Source: Uloborus plumipes
Lineage: Eukaryota; Arthropoda; Arachnida; Araneae; Uloboridae
DNA: 64,000 bases
Assembly: GCA_038373865.1 (NCBI GenBank)
Contig: JAXGGA010000029.1
Span: 124,001-188,000 of the forward strand
Direction of reading: 5' to 3'
The notes beneath the pieces were generated by a model, which worked only from the letters and a program-made list of their open reading frames with translations, had not been told where the DNA came from and did no database searches. Every line of letters starts with the position of its first letter. The first letter of the stretch is position 1. A program made the position numbers and the translations under genes. Of the stretch, positions 34,589 to 45,960 are shown in pieces.

Positions 34589-34681
34589 GAAACGACGAAA
34601 AGTCTTAAGAGTAAGTTAAACTTTATTTAGTTAACTTCCTTTACATTTATTGCACGGGCATCGCCGTGCGGGTACTGCTAG

Positions 34682-35966
34682 TAAAAGAATAAAATAAGAA
34701 ATAGATAGAAAGATATGACAGTTTTGAGCTTTAACCATAACGAACTTTTTAATATTCTTTTTAATATTTTTGTTCACATCTTTTGCTTGAAATAATTATT
34801 TATTAACGCTCTGCTACTTTAACCCTTCAAAATGAAAGACATATAGCTATATCACACTTTATAGCAGCAACTCAATATTTCGCGGAAGAAAGTTTTAAAA
34901 CTCTTGATACATTTTATTTCTGTAATCTCCCCCAAATCTCAATTTATTCTCTTTCTCTTATTTCCACACTTTTTCTTTGGCAGTTAACGATGCTTCTTTT
35001 ATTTGCTTTAAATGATAGGAAACAATGGTTTTCCGGTATAAGTATTGCCCACTTCAGCTGTACTATAGAATACCATAGAAGTCCATTTTTAGATTTTTGA
35101 AATACAGATTCAGAACAATTGAGTACATAGACTTCATTGCGCCCCCCTTCCCTCCCAAAAAGATTTGTAAGAGCGCCCGCATTCCCGATTAAACTATAAA
35201 AAAATATTTTGCAACTCATAGGGCTATTTTTTCCGGATCGTGCCCCCTCATATCTCGTGCGTCCTCTCGCGCCGTGACGCTGCGAGGATGCTATTTACGC
35301 CACTGATCCAGAATATTTAAATTTATTGATTTGTGTGTATTGAACAGAATAAGTAAAATAACGAAAATAACTGTGGATATAAACGGGATAACCAACTGAT
35401 ATACTTTTTTCCTTCCCGAAGGCAGTAAAATAAATAAATGAATAAATCAAATGGATGAAGGAAGATCGTTGCATCGGTAAATCTTTATTTTAGCAATTCG
35501 GTTTTTTTTATAGCCTATATTAATAGCTTTAGTAATCGAAATTATACTTCTCGCTAAAATACATGCATAATCACGATCAAGGGACTGCTTGATTAAAGGA
35601 TAAACCCTCGCTTCCCTGAGACATCGAAGCGTTCTATCAATCCTAATATTTTAATTTTCATAGGCAGTGTCAGGAGCCAAGTCCTGACCCCCCCCCCCCC
35701 CCAAACACCCTAACAATGAAAAAAAAAAAAAGAAAACAACACACAGATTGTGTCACTGTTTAAGTGTCAAAATGAAAAAAGCTTATCAATGTGGGGTTCA
35801 AGTCAGGATCACGCAGTATTTTACAATGTTTCCAGCATATTTTTGAAATAATATCTTGTCCTTAAAAAAAAGAGACTTTAACTGCTAAAAGGTTGTAAAC
35901 ATTCATATTTCTGTTACTTATGATATCTTTGCTATTAAGCATGAATTTATACAGACTACATGCAAA
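34682..35966. other. No gene seen; hAT-like end fragment near 35215-35310
   Basis: The inverse of 35290-35310 reads CAGTGGCGTAAATAGCAT, a hAT-like terminus without a recognisable partner. A C-run at 35688-35702 and an A-run at 35719-35730 are present. Confidence 0.4.
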
Positions 35967-36450
35967 AAGTTCCTATCCCCCTCTAGTTGAGCATAGAATT
36001 TTTTCGCTACCATCGGAAAACTTGTTTCTTGTAATATTACTGTAAAAATGTAAGTTGTTTCCTGCTCTATTAGCCTATTTCAAACTTGATGTAGAAGATA
36101 ACATGGCAGAAGCTCAAGCAAGTTTCACGACTGTGTAGTTGAGGAGAGTTATGAAGTTTTTGTTTCTCCAAAGAAATAAAAGTTCTGTTTTCATCAATTG
36201 CTTGTGAAGTTTCAGTGTGAATGTCCTTTGCGGACTTTATTTAGAGAAATAAAAACAACATGACGCTACTCAACTGCACACTCGTGAAACTTGCATGAGC
36301 CTCTGCCATGTTATCTTGTACGTCACATTTGAAATAGCTAATGTAATAAGAAACTTACCTTTTTACAATAATATTACAAGAGAACAAGCTTTCTTATGGT
36401 AACAAAAAAATTTTAAATTTTCAACTAGAAGTGGACAAAGCCCGGAACTT
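35967..36450. mobile_element. Palindromic element (~480 bp)
   Basis: AAGTTCCTATCCCCCTCTAG at the left faces the inverse of ...CCACTTCTAGTTGA...GGAACTT at the right. The arms also share AACTTGTTTCTTGTAATATT, AAGATAACATGGCAGA and GCAAGTTTCACGA. The centre is near 36205. Arms are diverged by ~15-20% by eye, so this is older than the 46.5-kb palindrome. Confidence 0.75.
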
Positions 36451-37532
36451 CCCAGCACCCCTTCGTATAGCTTAACGACTTTTCTTACATTTTTAAACGT
36501 TAAATATTTTGTTGATTCCTTTCACATTTTCTTTACTACAAAACAAAATTTTCGATTTTAAACTGAAATAAAAATTGATTTATTAAATCAGTTATTAAAC
36601 GGCGTTTTTGCTTCTACGTATGTCGCTTGCAACAGACGAAATTTTAAAACGACATGAAAGGAATTGCCTCCAAGTAACTCGAATAGCAGGAAAAGAATAT
36701 CCCGAATTCTTTTCCTGTTTTAATAACCATTCTTAGGTTCACGTTTTCATAATGACTTCAGCCTAGTTGCCATTTCAATACAAAATCAACCTCTTAGCAA
36801 AAACTATTTTTTTTTCTACCAAAACCCTTTGGAGAGGTCACAAAACTAACATCTTAAACGGCTGAAGTCTCTTGGTAACGTCTTTCAACAAGTGAGCACA
36901 AGAGCTATTTTTTTTTCTTTGCATCGGAAGTGATTGGTCGCAAAAGACTACTCACTTAAAACGACCCTCGAGAAATTTTTCCAGTCCAAAGACCTCTATC
37001 AACGCACGAACAACGTATACCAACAAAAAGAATGTTTTGGTTTCCTCTTCTGGGGTATTCTGTAAAAATTGAGAAACCTCTTCCTAGAACAGGGTAAGGA
37101 AATCTGAACTCTTCGAAAGTGCTTGCGAAGTTGTTTGGGTGACATTCTAAAGTACTATTTCCGAGTATCCTTGAGAAGTTCCAGTGCAGAGTTATGAATA
37201 GTGATTGATGTTTTGTGGTACTTCAGAGCATTCTTGAGGACACCTTGAATTTGAGATTGTGGAAAAACTTCCTCGAAATCAATTATTTGTTGGAAATTAG
37301 ATCGCTCAATGCTTTAAATAGTTCAAGACACTTTCAGAGAAAAAGGGTATTTTCTATATGAACTCTTTACTTCTGATTAAATTCTCAAACCTTGTTATTG
37401 ACTTTCTTGCTTGTTTCATTTTTTGAAACTCTTTTATGTAAAATAAACTCAATCACTGTTTCTTAATCTTTAAATAAAACTGTACAAACTCTTCCTTTTT
37501 TCCGTAGAAAAATTGTTTTTCTTGCCGGCCAC
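36451..37532. other. No gene seen
   Basis: Unique AT-rich sequence, nothing recognised. Confidence 0.5.
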
Positions 37533-37624
37533 CTTATCTAGTGATCAGAGAGGTCAGACTCGGATGAGGAGGTTTCGGGTTTGAATCCCGGCTCGGCCAT
37601 AGAGGAAATTTCTCTCTCTTTATC

Positions 37625-37766
37625 TGTACCTCAGAACCAGACTAACGTAAGTCCACTTTCGTCATTTTTCAGTAGAGGGGAAAAACGATGTATTCGACAA
37701 TCGCTTTTCCCCTCTGCCGAAAATTGACGAAAATGGACTTACGTTAGTCTGGTTCTGAGGTACAGT
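37625..37766. mobile_element. 142-bp hairpin MITE in the SINE
   Basis: CTGTACCTCAGAACCAGACT at the left is followed by its near-perfect inverse ending at 37766. Arms run through ACGTAAGTCCA and GTCAATTTTC to a loop around AACGATGTATTCGACAATCG. No clear target duplication. Confidence 0.8.
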
Positions 37767-37881
37767 TTTGTTTTTGTCCTTTCTCTGTATGAATGCGCTG
37801 TTGTGATGTGAAGGTTGCCTATACCTCATAACGGATCCCTATGGCATGTTTGTACTGTGGAAGTCGGACTTCACATCAAGG

Positions 37882-38434
37882 CAGGGGTGCCCACAGGGGG
37901 GGGGGGAATTATGGCACAAGTTGCGCCATCAATTTTTTTTTTGGGAGCGGGGGGGAGTTTTTAAAACTAATTTATTTATTTATTTAAATTATTTTTTATT
38001 TATTTTTTGAATTAAGCTATTTACTGATTTTTTAATGTAAATTATTCATGAATTTATTTTTTTAATCTAAATTATTTCTACATTATTATTTTTTATTTAT
38101 TTATTTTTTTTGATTGTGTGTGTGTACTTTGAATGTCTGGAAGGGAAAAAAAGCGATTCTATTCTGTGCATAGTTAATACTTTTAAAAAAATTAATAATT
38201 TCTAAAAAAATAATAATCATAATTAAAAAAAATAATAAAATACTTAAAAAATTAATAAATAATATTTTTAAAAAAGTAAATAAATAATATTTAAAAAATA
38301 AATAAATGATATTTAAAAAAATGAATGGAATAAAAAAGAGGGATAAAAATAAAAAGCACAATAGGCCTGTGAAAAAATTTTGGGGGGGGGGAGGGAATTC
38401 GCGCCATTGAGCTTGGGGGGAATGGACACCCCTG
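37882..38434. mobile_element. hAT element in the SINE, 8-bp TSD (7/8)
   Basis: Starts CAGGGGTGCCCACAGGGG, ends GGGGAATGGACACCCCTG. Flanks CATCAAGG (37874-37881) and CACCAAGG (38435-38442) differ at one base. The interior is almost pure ATTTATTT/TAAAAAAT. The SINE text reads through when the element is removed. The 132-codon minus frame here is low-complexity. Confidence 0.88.
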
Positions 38435-38561
38435 CACCAAGGGACGGTACAAATAGAAAAATAAAGCAGCGCACTCCTAATTACCAGTCTTGCTGGCACA
38501 AATCAACAACAACAACAACAATATTCTTCTCGATGACTATTACCGTACGGTCTTTTGTTAA

Positions 38562-38873
38562 ATTTGGGGGTGACTGTCAGAGTTTTCAAATGTCTTCGCG
38601 CAATCTCATTTTACTAAGCAGTAAGCAAGCTTTGTGCCTCCATTCATTGTTAAAACTACGGGTTGCATTTGGCGCCTTTAATCCATTTATACCCAAGTTT
38701 TTTTTAACATTTTTTTTTTCAATTTTTATCTGCTTAAAACTCTTACTTGGAATGGTTTACATACATTTTAGGCTTGAAATAGTTCGCCGTTAACATATTT
38801 ATTAAGTTATTCAACGTCCTGTTTATGTGATATTTTGCAAATATGTGAGCAAAATACGACATTACTTGACTTT
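38562..38873 (+). repeat. Dispersed repeat 'R', copy 1
   Basis: GGGGGTGACTGTCAGAGTTT through GTGAGCAAAATACG matches 51735-52047 along its whole ~310 bp. A partial inverse copy is at 39187-39480. No protein frame; family unknown. Confidence 0.85.
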
Positions 38874-39186
38874 ACTTTTGTAAAGTAACGTTACAGAAGG
38901 CATCTCTGATCAATGTTATGCAAATCATTTAAAATAGTTTAATTTTATGAGAAATAAGTTCGCAAAAAAAACTTACTTTCTGTGGCTACCCGTGCTGGAT
39001 CGTTGCTTGACTGATTTGTCTGAAAATAGCTGTCAATAAATAAACTCTGATGTCCAAAGAGTGGCTCTAGCTGGTTTTCTCAAGAAGAAGGATTATTTAA
39101 CTTGTGAAAAACAGCTTTAGTAAAATGATATATCTATTATAGGTTTTTGTATGCAATAACTAACAATCGTCCCGTTTTTAGGCTAC

Positions 39187-39480
39187 TGGGCATAAATGGG
39201 TTAAGGGTGAAAAATTGTAGCACCAAAGGCACCCCCTGAAGGGTGCTACTTGACTCCCTTTGGTACCCTTGAAATTACCATATGGAATCAAATGGCAACC
39301 TATAGTCCCCCTATTTGGCTCCATGTGGCACCCTATAGGTGTCTTATGACATCCCAAGGGTGACTCATGGCACCCTAAGGAGCCGAATGGCACCTTCAAG
39401 GGTGCCCTTCAGGGGGTGCTGCTGGTGCTACAACCTTTCACCTTAAAGGTGCCACATGCAACCCGTAGTTTTAACAGTGT
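39187..39480 (-). repeat. Dispersed repeat 'R', partial inverse copy split at TTAA
   Basis: On the minus strand, GTTAAAACTACGGGTTGCAT...GGCACCTTTAA is separated by a 238-bp insert from TTAACCCATTTATGCCCAG. Copy 51735 shows the unbroken text (GGCACCTTTAACCCATTTAT), i.e. the empty site. Confidence 0.8.
39205..39442. mobile_element. TTAA-flanked MITE in repeat R
   Basis: TTAA at 39201-39204 and 39443-39446. Ends GGGTGAAAAATTGTAGCACC and inverse GGTGCTACAACCTTTCACC. The inside is rich in GGCACC/GGGTGC words. Insertion into TTAA is proved by the empty-site copy at 51850. Confidence 0.9.
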
Positions 39481-39546
39481 TCTTTAGCAAAGCACCTTTT
39501 CTGTTCTTATTTAAAGCCACTAAAATCTTTGAGGAAATCTTGCAAC

Positions 39547-40277
39547 TAGGAATGCACCGATTAATCGGCAGTACCGATTAATCGGCCATAATCGGCCACT
39601 TTACCGATTATTAATAATCGTCAAAATCGGGCCGATTAATCGGCAGAAAATATATTCTTCAAATATTATTCTTTAAAGTATACCTTCACTAAGAAACTGC
39701 GATAAATAATTTTATTAACAGTAATAATAATCCTGACAGTTGATATAAAGTTTTTTTTTAATTAAGTCTCCTACTTTGAATAGATATACAAACACATAGA
39801 CAATGTTGTTACACATTTTTCATATGGCGATAGTTTTCTCCTTAGCACAGGGCTTTTAGATAACCTCTAATTTTCAAGGAATAAAATATTGAATTAAATT
39901 GTTACTAATTATTAGAAAATATGGATTGAAAGTACACCCCTCGCACCTGTTTTTTTTTTTTTTTTGAATTTACATGTCCAATTAACATAACTAGCAATGT
40001 GTTAATAATATTATTGACAATAATATGAAAGTTGGTTCTAAGAAATTTGATAAATATTTTGTGAAAACTAGGAAAATGGAAAAAAAAATCATCTCTCAGA
40101 AATAAATTACTTACTATTTCTAAGCTTGGAATTGTATAAGAGAGAAAAATCAGTGATGGTAAAATTGGGAATAGGAAACAATAAAAATTATCATTAATCG
40201 GCCCAGCCGATTAATCGGCCGATTATCAACAGCCGATTATTCGGTAATCGGCCAATTTGCTTATTCTTGCATCCCTA
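39547..40277. mobile_element. hAT element (CGATTAATCGG repeats), 8-bp TSD (7/8)
   Basis: Ends TAGGAATGCACCGATTAATC and inverse TTCTTGCATCCCTA. Flanks CTTGCAAC (39539-39546) and CATGCAAC (40278-40285). Both ends hold clusters of CCGATTAATCGGC. TAGGGATGCACCGA-type ends are frequent in arthropod and fish hAT elements. 731 bp. Confidence 0.9.
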
Positions 40278-40630
40278 CATGCAACAGTAAAGAAGTTCGT
40301 TATTTAAAGCTTCATGGAAAATGTACGCTACTTCTTATTATGAATACATTGTCACGACTCTGTCGCAACTTCAAACTTTCTTTAAACGACCCGCTTCCAA
40401 TCTTGATAAAAGCACAATGAGTTTATTTACAAATATTTAGAGTAGAGCCGAAAACAATTGCAACACATCCAGAAATTAGGAAAATATCTTAACACACTGT
40501 ATATTCAACAATACACCACGTATTTAAATCCAAAATACGCGGAACAGTAATTCAATATCACTGCGCAAATGCTTTCCAGCACAACAGCTATCAAACGAGA
40601 TTTGTTGAAAAATAAAAATATTTTTGAAAA

Positions 40631-40815
40631 AAAAAAATTAAACCGACTTCGGAACTTCACTCGGCAAGTGCTCTAAAAAGTAAAAAATAATTTTATTCTT
40701 TGAACACCATCAATACTACATTTAAACATAGGCTTTGAAGTCGGTGCAAAAATTATAGATATAAAATATTTTTGGAAAAAAAAATTGAACCGACTTCGGA
40801 ACTTCACTCGGCATA
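40631..40815 (+). repeat. 147-bp-spaced duplication with AACCGACTTC word
   Basis: The phrase AACCGACTTCGGAACTTCAC occurs at 40641 and again at 40788, each preceded by an A-run after a TATTTTTG-like phrase. An inverse GAAGTCGGT lies between them (40736). The same word in inverse closes the LINE-like tail at 41722. Confidence 0.75.
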
Positions 40816-41459
40816 TTTTATTTTATTCTTTTTAGTGTAAATGTACATATGAAAGAAGGTAATGTTTCCATTACAAAACCTAATTTGCTTAAGCAAATGC
40901 TTTATAAAATAAACTGTGTAAGGAAAAAAAAGAAAGAAAGTATCAACCCGTCTAAAATTTTAAACGATTGACACTAAAAAATAATCCTTGTTATTCTCTG
41001 GTATTTATTTGTGTACTACTTTAATCAAAGGCTGAATATTAACGGCTTTTCAACTAATTTATATTTCAAAACAACACTAGATGCTGGCGGTTCATAAAAT
41101 TTTACGACGTATTACGTACGTGGCCCGCTAATGAGTTTCATGTTTGCTTCAGTTAAGCCTTCATTCAAAATTTTCATTATCATTATAATAACTGTTTCAT
41201 ATCAATCACGTTTTCTAACAATGTATTTCTTATTTAATCATTTAGGACAAATCGCTTTAAATTTGAGCAAAAATTTGGAGATTTTCCTCACTTTCTTCAG
41301 AATTCCTTTATCAAAACTCATGTAAATTAAGACTAATAAAACCTGAAATATTACGAATCAATTAGTACCTGGTACGACTTTCAGTTCGTTGGAGTTAAGG
41401 AGGAAAAAGCAGGACATAGAAAGATACTCGATTTAAAATTTTCAAAAAGACCATAGAAA

Positions 41460-41741
41460 TGAATTTCATTATGCAATCCAGAGAAGCCCGGCGTTAAAAA
41501 TGGTCATTATTACGATTACTGTGATCCCAATTTCTTTTTCGAAAGATTTCTGCAGGTTCCCGTTATCGAACCCGGACCACGAGAGGATGGGACCAATCGG
41601 AAAGAAAGACCTTTCTAACAAAAAAAGAATTTTTGAAATCGGTCCAGGCATCTTCGAGTAATCTTGTAACATACCGAAAAAAAAAATTTCTCCGACGAAT
41701 TGTATAACCTCCTCTTTTGTTGAAGTCGGTTAAAAAAAAAC
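41460..41741 (+). mobile_element. LINE-like 3' terminus (AACCGACTTC inverse tail)
   Basis: TTGAAATCGGTCCAGGCATC, then CCGACGAATTGTATAACCTC, then CTCTTTTGTTGAAGTCGGTT and an A-rich end. This order (GGTCCAG..., CGACGAATTG, CCTCCT, GAAGTCGGTTAAAA) is what I remember at the 3' ends of RTE-like retrotransposons in many invertebrates. 5'-truncated; no coding part. Confidence 0.5.
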
Positions 41742-42275
41742 AAAACTCATCGTTACAAGGCTTTTACACCCGCTAATTACGCGTCTATAACTTGCCAGTG
41801 AATTCCCTGTTCAACAATATCCTTTGGAGGACCATATACCAAGTGAAAATGTAACAAGGGGTTGACCATTTATTATAAGAAAATATTTACATGTTTTGTT
41901 CGAAATGTCGCCAAGCTTGACGACACCAAGCGATTTCTTATTAAAAAAGATGCATAACAGGAAATTTAACAAGAGCAGATAGTAAGACGTCTAGCAGAGC
42001 ACGATTCTGTAATCAGAAAACATAAATATCTCATCATTTAGCCTCTAGCATTCGCCACATTTCAATGAGTTTCACTTCACTTCCATTAAAAAAAAAAGAC
42101 AAACAAACAAACAAATAGCATTCCAGTGTTTTTATTTTGGAATTCCTGTCAAAAGTTTCGACACCAAAATCTAGATACACTGACAATCCATGATTAGCTT
42201 TTTGCTGCCTTAAAGATAGCTTAAAAGAAATTTACTTAACTTTTGCATTAAATTAAGTAGGACGTTAACGTATTA

Positions 42276-43231
42276 GGGTGATTCTTCAAAAACCTGGCAT
42301 TTTCAACTCACAAACTCTATAAAAATAAAAATGCTTAAAAAAATCTAAAAAAAATCATACTTACTCTTTGTTAGGAGCTTATTAAGAGAAAAATAGAGGG
42401 AACTCACTTTAAGTATGCCAGATTACCAGTGCTTTAAAAGTAATGCTAGAGTGGCATTTTTTTTTTTGTTTTGCGCCAGGAGAGGGACATTTTTTTTGCG
42501 CCAGGAGATGGACATTTTAATCAAAAAAGGCTGATATTTCTACCGGGAATCATATAGAAGGTAAATAATGGTATTTTTCTCTTTTATCCTCTTAACTCAA
42601 TTACACACTGCAGGCAGAATTATTCTTTTTATTTTATTTAGAACAGAAATGTTGGCCAGGAGAGGGACATCGAAAATGTTACATACCTCATTTTGAACTA
42701 AGGAATAATAATACGAACAGCAGATACATTCTATAAACAAAATACTCTATGAGTCCAAAGAAGTGATGAGAATAAACAGTGTTATAGTACTGCAGATTCA
42801 AAATTCCTTCTTTTTGCCTTTAATAATTGAACCAATTTGTAGGCCAGGAGAGGGACATGCAATATGGGGACAAACTTCAAAATGATGTACCTGATTATAT
42901 AATCATTTAAATAAGGTAAAACAACACTATATTACACTCATAACTATACATAATTCAACACTACAAGTGAAATTTGTGCAATGTTCACGTAAAATTTTAA
43001 AATAATTTATTTAAATTTTAGAAACAGGGTGGGACACGCAAAAAAGGTGACTTTTTGGCTATTCAAAAATTTTTGTAGAAAAAAATAAATGAAAACTTGC
43101 TTTAATATGAATTTTATAACATCAGAATAAGTATTTCTAACAATTAAAAAAATAAAAAAACTTTCTAGGTCAAATAATTTTTGTGCTGTCCTACGGGGAC
43201 ATCATATTGTTCGGATTTTGGAGAATCACCC
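42276..43231 (+). mobile_element. Motif-periodic element (GCCAGGAGAGGGACAT word)
   Basis: Ends GGGTGATTCTTCAAAAACC and inverse GGATTTTGGAGAATCACCC; ATTA on both sides (42272-42275, 43232-43235). The word GCCAGGAGAGGGACAT begins at 42475, 42500 (one change), 42655 and 42843. Decayed forms are at about 43025 (CAGGGTGGGACAC) and 43188 (GTCCTACGGGGACAT). All face the same way, with main steps of 180, 188, 182 and 163. No coding frame. 956 bp. Confidence 0.85.
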
Positions 43232-43301
43232 ATTAACTCATTTCATTAAAATGCTAATCTAAGCTTTACCGTTAAGCACTGACAGGCATTATTGGATTTC
43301 A

Positions 43302-43580
43302 TCATATATTATGAATCAGATTAATACCAGGTATAAAATTAATAAGGTCCTGACGCATCAAGTTTATAAACCCTCTTTTAACCGTTAATCCTACATAATT
43401 CGTTGAACCTCTATAGTAAAATTCTAACAATTTCTGATATAAATCCCTTCTTTGACTTTCCTGAGAACAAATGTGTTCTCCATAAATCTGCAAACGAACC
43501 GATTCCTTTAAAGTGCCAAATGTTGTAGCTTGCAGAAAAGAAAACTTCAAAGCAAAAGGTTCATGTAAGAAAAATTGCAT
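43302..43580 (-). other. Unassigned 92-codon open frame
   Basis: Varied composition (TLKESVRLQIYGEHICSQES, QKLLEFYYRGSTNYVGLTV), no homopolymer bias, stop TGA-like end near 43302. Not recognised. It sits outside the flanking motif-periodic element. Could be a relic of a TE or host gene; a chance frame is not excluded. Confidence 0.25.
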
Positions 43581-43599
43581 CTTCTGACATTTTACGAAA

Positions 43600-44549
43600 G
43601 GTAGTACCCCTTACGAAGTGTAGTCCCTTTTATGCTTAGATGAAGACCGTAATATGATAATTATTCTTGCAAAGCAGAGTTAATGCTTAGCATGCTTTTT
43701 AGAACACTTAAGTTACTCATCTCTCTAGAAATGTTTCTCTTTTATGCTAGAATGTTTTTTTTTTTCGCTTTAGTTTGACTTCTGAATAAAACATATTCAC
43801 TTTTTATTATTCATATATTTATTTTCATTTGAAGATAAAAAAGAAACAAAAAATACAGAGAAATCCCCAATTGATCAAAAAAAGAATAAAACCACAAAGA
43901 TAAGAAAACATTAATTATTGTACATAAAAAAGCATAGGGCGTCATGCTTATATGTTTCTCATTTCGTTTGGATTTGAACACCAACGTCAAATTAAATCCC
44001 TAGTTCAGTAACATATCAAACAGAGCTCAAGTGCCTCCATCTCTTGAGCAATTGGGCTTCAAAATTACATGCATCATTGATATCCGCGCCTTAATAGTGG
44101 CATATGAAAAACGAGGAAATCACATAAGGTACGCAAAAAGAAAGCCTCAAACTCAGCCCCATTGGAAAAAAGAATATATATTTTGTCACAACAACTACTG
44201 ATTTTATTACTGTCGTTTGCGTTTTGTGCGCCTGGCATCCACGGACGCTTCCATCTAAAAAAGGGGAGTTAGATTTTGGATGCGCACTACCCGACGCCTT
44301 CAGCTTTAGTTCGCTTACTACTTCCTCGTTGCTTTTCCCCCCTATTTCGAGAAAGTCCAAAGAGGCTTGGCGCGTGCGCAGATGAGGCGGAGGTCGCACG
44401 AAAAAAAATTTTAGACAGTATTAGTGTTATTTATTCATTTTCATTTTTGTGCGAGGGTGGATTCAGGGGAAGGTCAAAGGGTTAGCTGACCCACTGTAAC
44501 AAGAAACACTTTTCATCAGTTGCGCAGCCGTTATCAGCACACTTGAAAT
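43600..44549. other. No confirmed gene
   Basis: GC-rich patch 44215-44400 without recognised content; 44450-44480 (GGTGGATTCAGGGGAAGGTC) resembles a hAT-type end fragment also seen near 24660 and 47415. Confidence 0.35.
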
Positions 44550-44589
44550 GTGCAATACACCACCAGCTCGTTTAGTCCATCCATGGACT

Positions 44590-44885
44590 TCACTTCACAC
44601 CTCCAGGGTCCACCGTACCTACCACAGCTTCATGGTTTAACCGGTATAGGGCCCTGAAGGGCGCTCTGTTCTTAATTTTGAACCAGAACCTAGGGTCGAG
44701 CAAACCCTAGGTTCTGGCACCCCCAGAGGTATCGTTTCACTTGGAGGACTTTGTGACCACGACTTTTTTAACGCCTCCCAGCCACCATTAATCAAGGCGG
44801 TGGATCTTTGATAGGCTGGGTTTCGAACCCGGGTCCCTCCGGACACGAGTCCGATGCCTTACCGATCGGGCCACCACGGCCCCCT
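44590..44885 (-). mobile_element. tRNA-derived SINE, 13-bp TSD
   Basis: Minus-strand head GGGGCCGTGGTGGCCCGATC with box A-like TGGCCCGATCGGTAAGG, and box B GGGTTCGAAACCC 30 nt on. The 13-bp duplication CCATCCATGGACT lies at 44577-44589 and 44886-44898. The body contains a perfect 14-bp stem hairpin (44683-44696 with 44704-44717, 7-nt loop). 296 bp and apparently complete. Confidence 0.9.
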
Positions 44886-45102
44886 CCATCCATGGACTGC
44901 AGTTTCGTGCTTATTATGCACTCATCAGCATGGAATAGGAACTAAACAAGCTGGAGACAAAAATCTTCTTATAGAGTATAGAGAGCCAACAAAAACTGGT
45001 AGCTAATGTGAAATAAGAACACCAGTGAGCGACTGCACTTGGTACGGTACAACTCGAAAATTTTGAGGCAAAGCTCGGGTATAAAGCAGTTGATTGATAT
45101 TA

Positions 45103-45392
45103 CAGTGAACTCTCACTTATGCACCGGCCCAAGGGACCAACAGAAAAAAGCGCTCAAGTGAGAGACGCATAAGTGAACAAGTCTATTTTAAAGGTCTAAA
45201 ACGCAAGATCAGTTCTAATGTGAGCATGAATAAGAATGTTTCTGTAGAAAAGGTTCATAAAACTAACGGACTATCACTGAAATTTCTATTTCTGAACCTC
45301 TAACTTACGAGGATAGGATTTCTCCTATTCACATAACTAAACACCTTTAACCTACGCGTTGCTGTGAAAATCTTTGTTTCATTTCATCTATA
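45103..45392. mobile_element. Tigger/pogo-like element, 5' part only
   Basis: Starts CAGTGAACTCTCACTTATGC after TA and follows the family to about 45262, then unrelated sequence up to the next copy. The right end is missing. Confidence 0.75.
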
Positions 45393-45394
45393 TA

Positions 45395-45960
45395 CAGTGA
45401 ACTCTCACTTATGCGCCGGCCCAAGGGTCCAAGTCCAACAGAAAAAAGGCGCATAAGTGAAAGAGACGCATAAGTGAACAAGCCTATTTAATGGTCCAAA
45501 ACGCAAGATAAGCTCTAACGAGGGCATAAATAAGATTGTTTCTATAGAAAAAGGACATATTACTATAGTTTGGCAATTACTGTAACATAACTACAATGCT
45601 AAAGAAAAAACAAAAATTGTAGCATACCTACTCACAACCTGTCCCTTTAAAAAGGATTCATAATAGATAATTGTCCCTCTCCGAACTCTAGTTCATGCGG
45701 AAAAAGGATTTCCGTGAGCAATAAAGGCGAAAGATTAAACAGGAAAGTGAAGAAATATGCTTATTTTTTAAAGAAAATGAGTTAAATTTTTTATATTTTA
45801 CGAAAAATGCGGAGCATAAATGAAATATTTATCTTTAGAACGAAGCATAAATGAATGATATTATCATTATTTTGTTATGGAATGTGCTGGGAAAATTGGA
45901 AATCGTCGTATAAGTGAAAAAGGTGTGTAAATGGGGTAGTGTATAAGTGAGAGTTCACAG
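45395..45960. mobile_element. Tigger/pogo-like MITE, complete (CTCTCACTTATG family)
   Basis: Starts CAGTGAACTCTCACTTATGC, ends CATAAG...GAGTTCACAG with TA both sides (45393-45394, 45961-45962). It provides the uninterrupted version of the element at 17816. CGGCCCAAGGGTCC near the left end is Tigger-like. Confidence 0.85.

Larger units (their letters stand above)
33065..34681 (+). mobile_element. Non-autonomous Helitron
   Basis: Starts TCTATATATATAAAGATGAC directly after A and ends GGGTACTGCTAG directly before T, i.e. inserted between A and T. Near the 3' end, GCACGG (34652-34657) pairs with CCGTGC (34664-34669) as a hairpin 8 nt before CTAG. The 5' TC, 3' CTAG, subterminal hairpin and A/T target are the full set of Helitron hallmarks. 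A TTTG/TTCG repeat follows the 5' end, and a CA microsatellite lies near the 3' end. No Rep/helicase gene. 1617 bp. Confidence 0.9.
37533..38521 (+). mobile_element. tRNA-derived SINE with (AAC)n tail, twice interrupted
   Basis: The head GCCGGCCACCTTATCTAGTG carries a box A-like TATCTAGTGATCAGAG. It is followed 25 nt later by box B GGGTTTGAATCCCGG and closes with CTCGGCC, mirroring the tRNA acceptor arm. The body (GAATGCGCTGTTGTGATGTG, GCGCACTCCTAATTACCAGT) ends in (CAA)n at 38504-38520. A hairpin MITE (37625-37766) and a hAT (37882-38434) are inserted. Without them the SINE is ~290 bp. Confidence 0.8.

Noticed and set aside
37538..37612. Functional tRNA
   Set aside because: The tRNA-like head is followed by a SINE body and AAC tail; the anticodon arm is not regular.
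38101..38499. 132-codon minus-strand frame and 137-codon plus-strand frame around 38.1-38.8 kb
   Set aside because: They cross the ATTTATTT-rich hAT interior and its ends; composition is low-complexity and they span unrelated repeats.
44091..44399. 102-codon minus-strand frame
   Set aside because: The first part is in a GC-rich patch but the rest turns into hydrophobic noise; no motif, no splice signals found.
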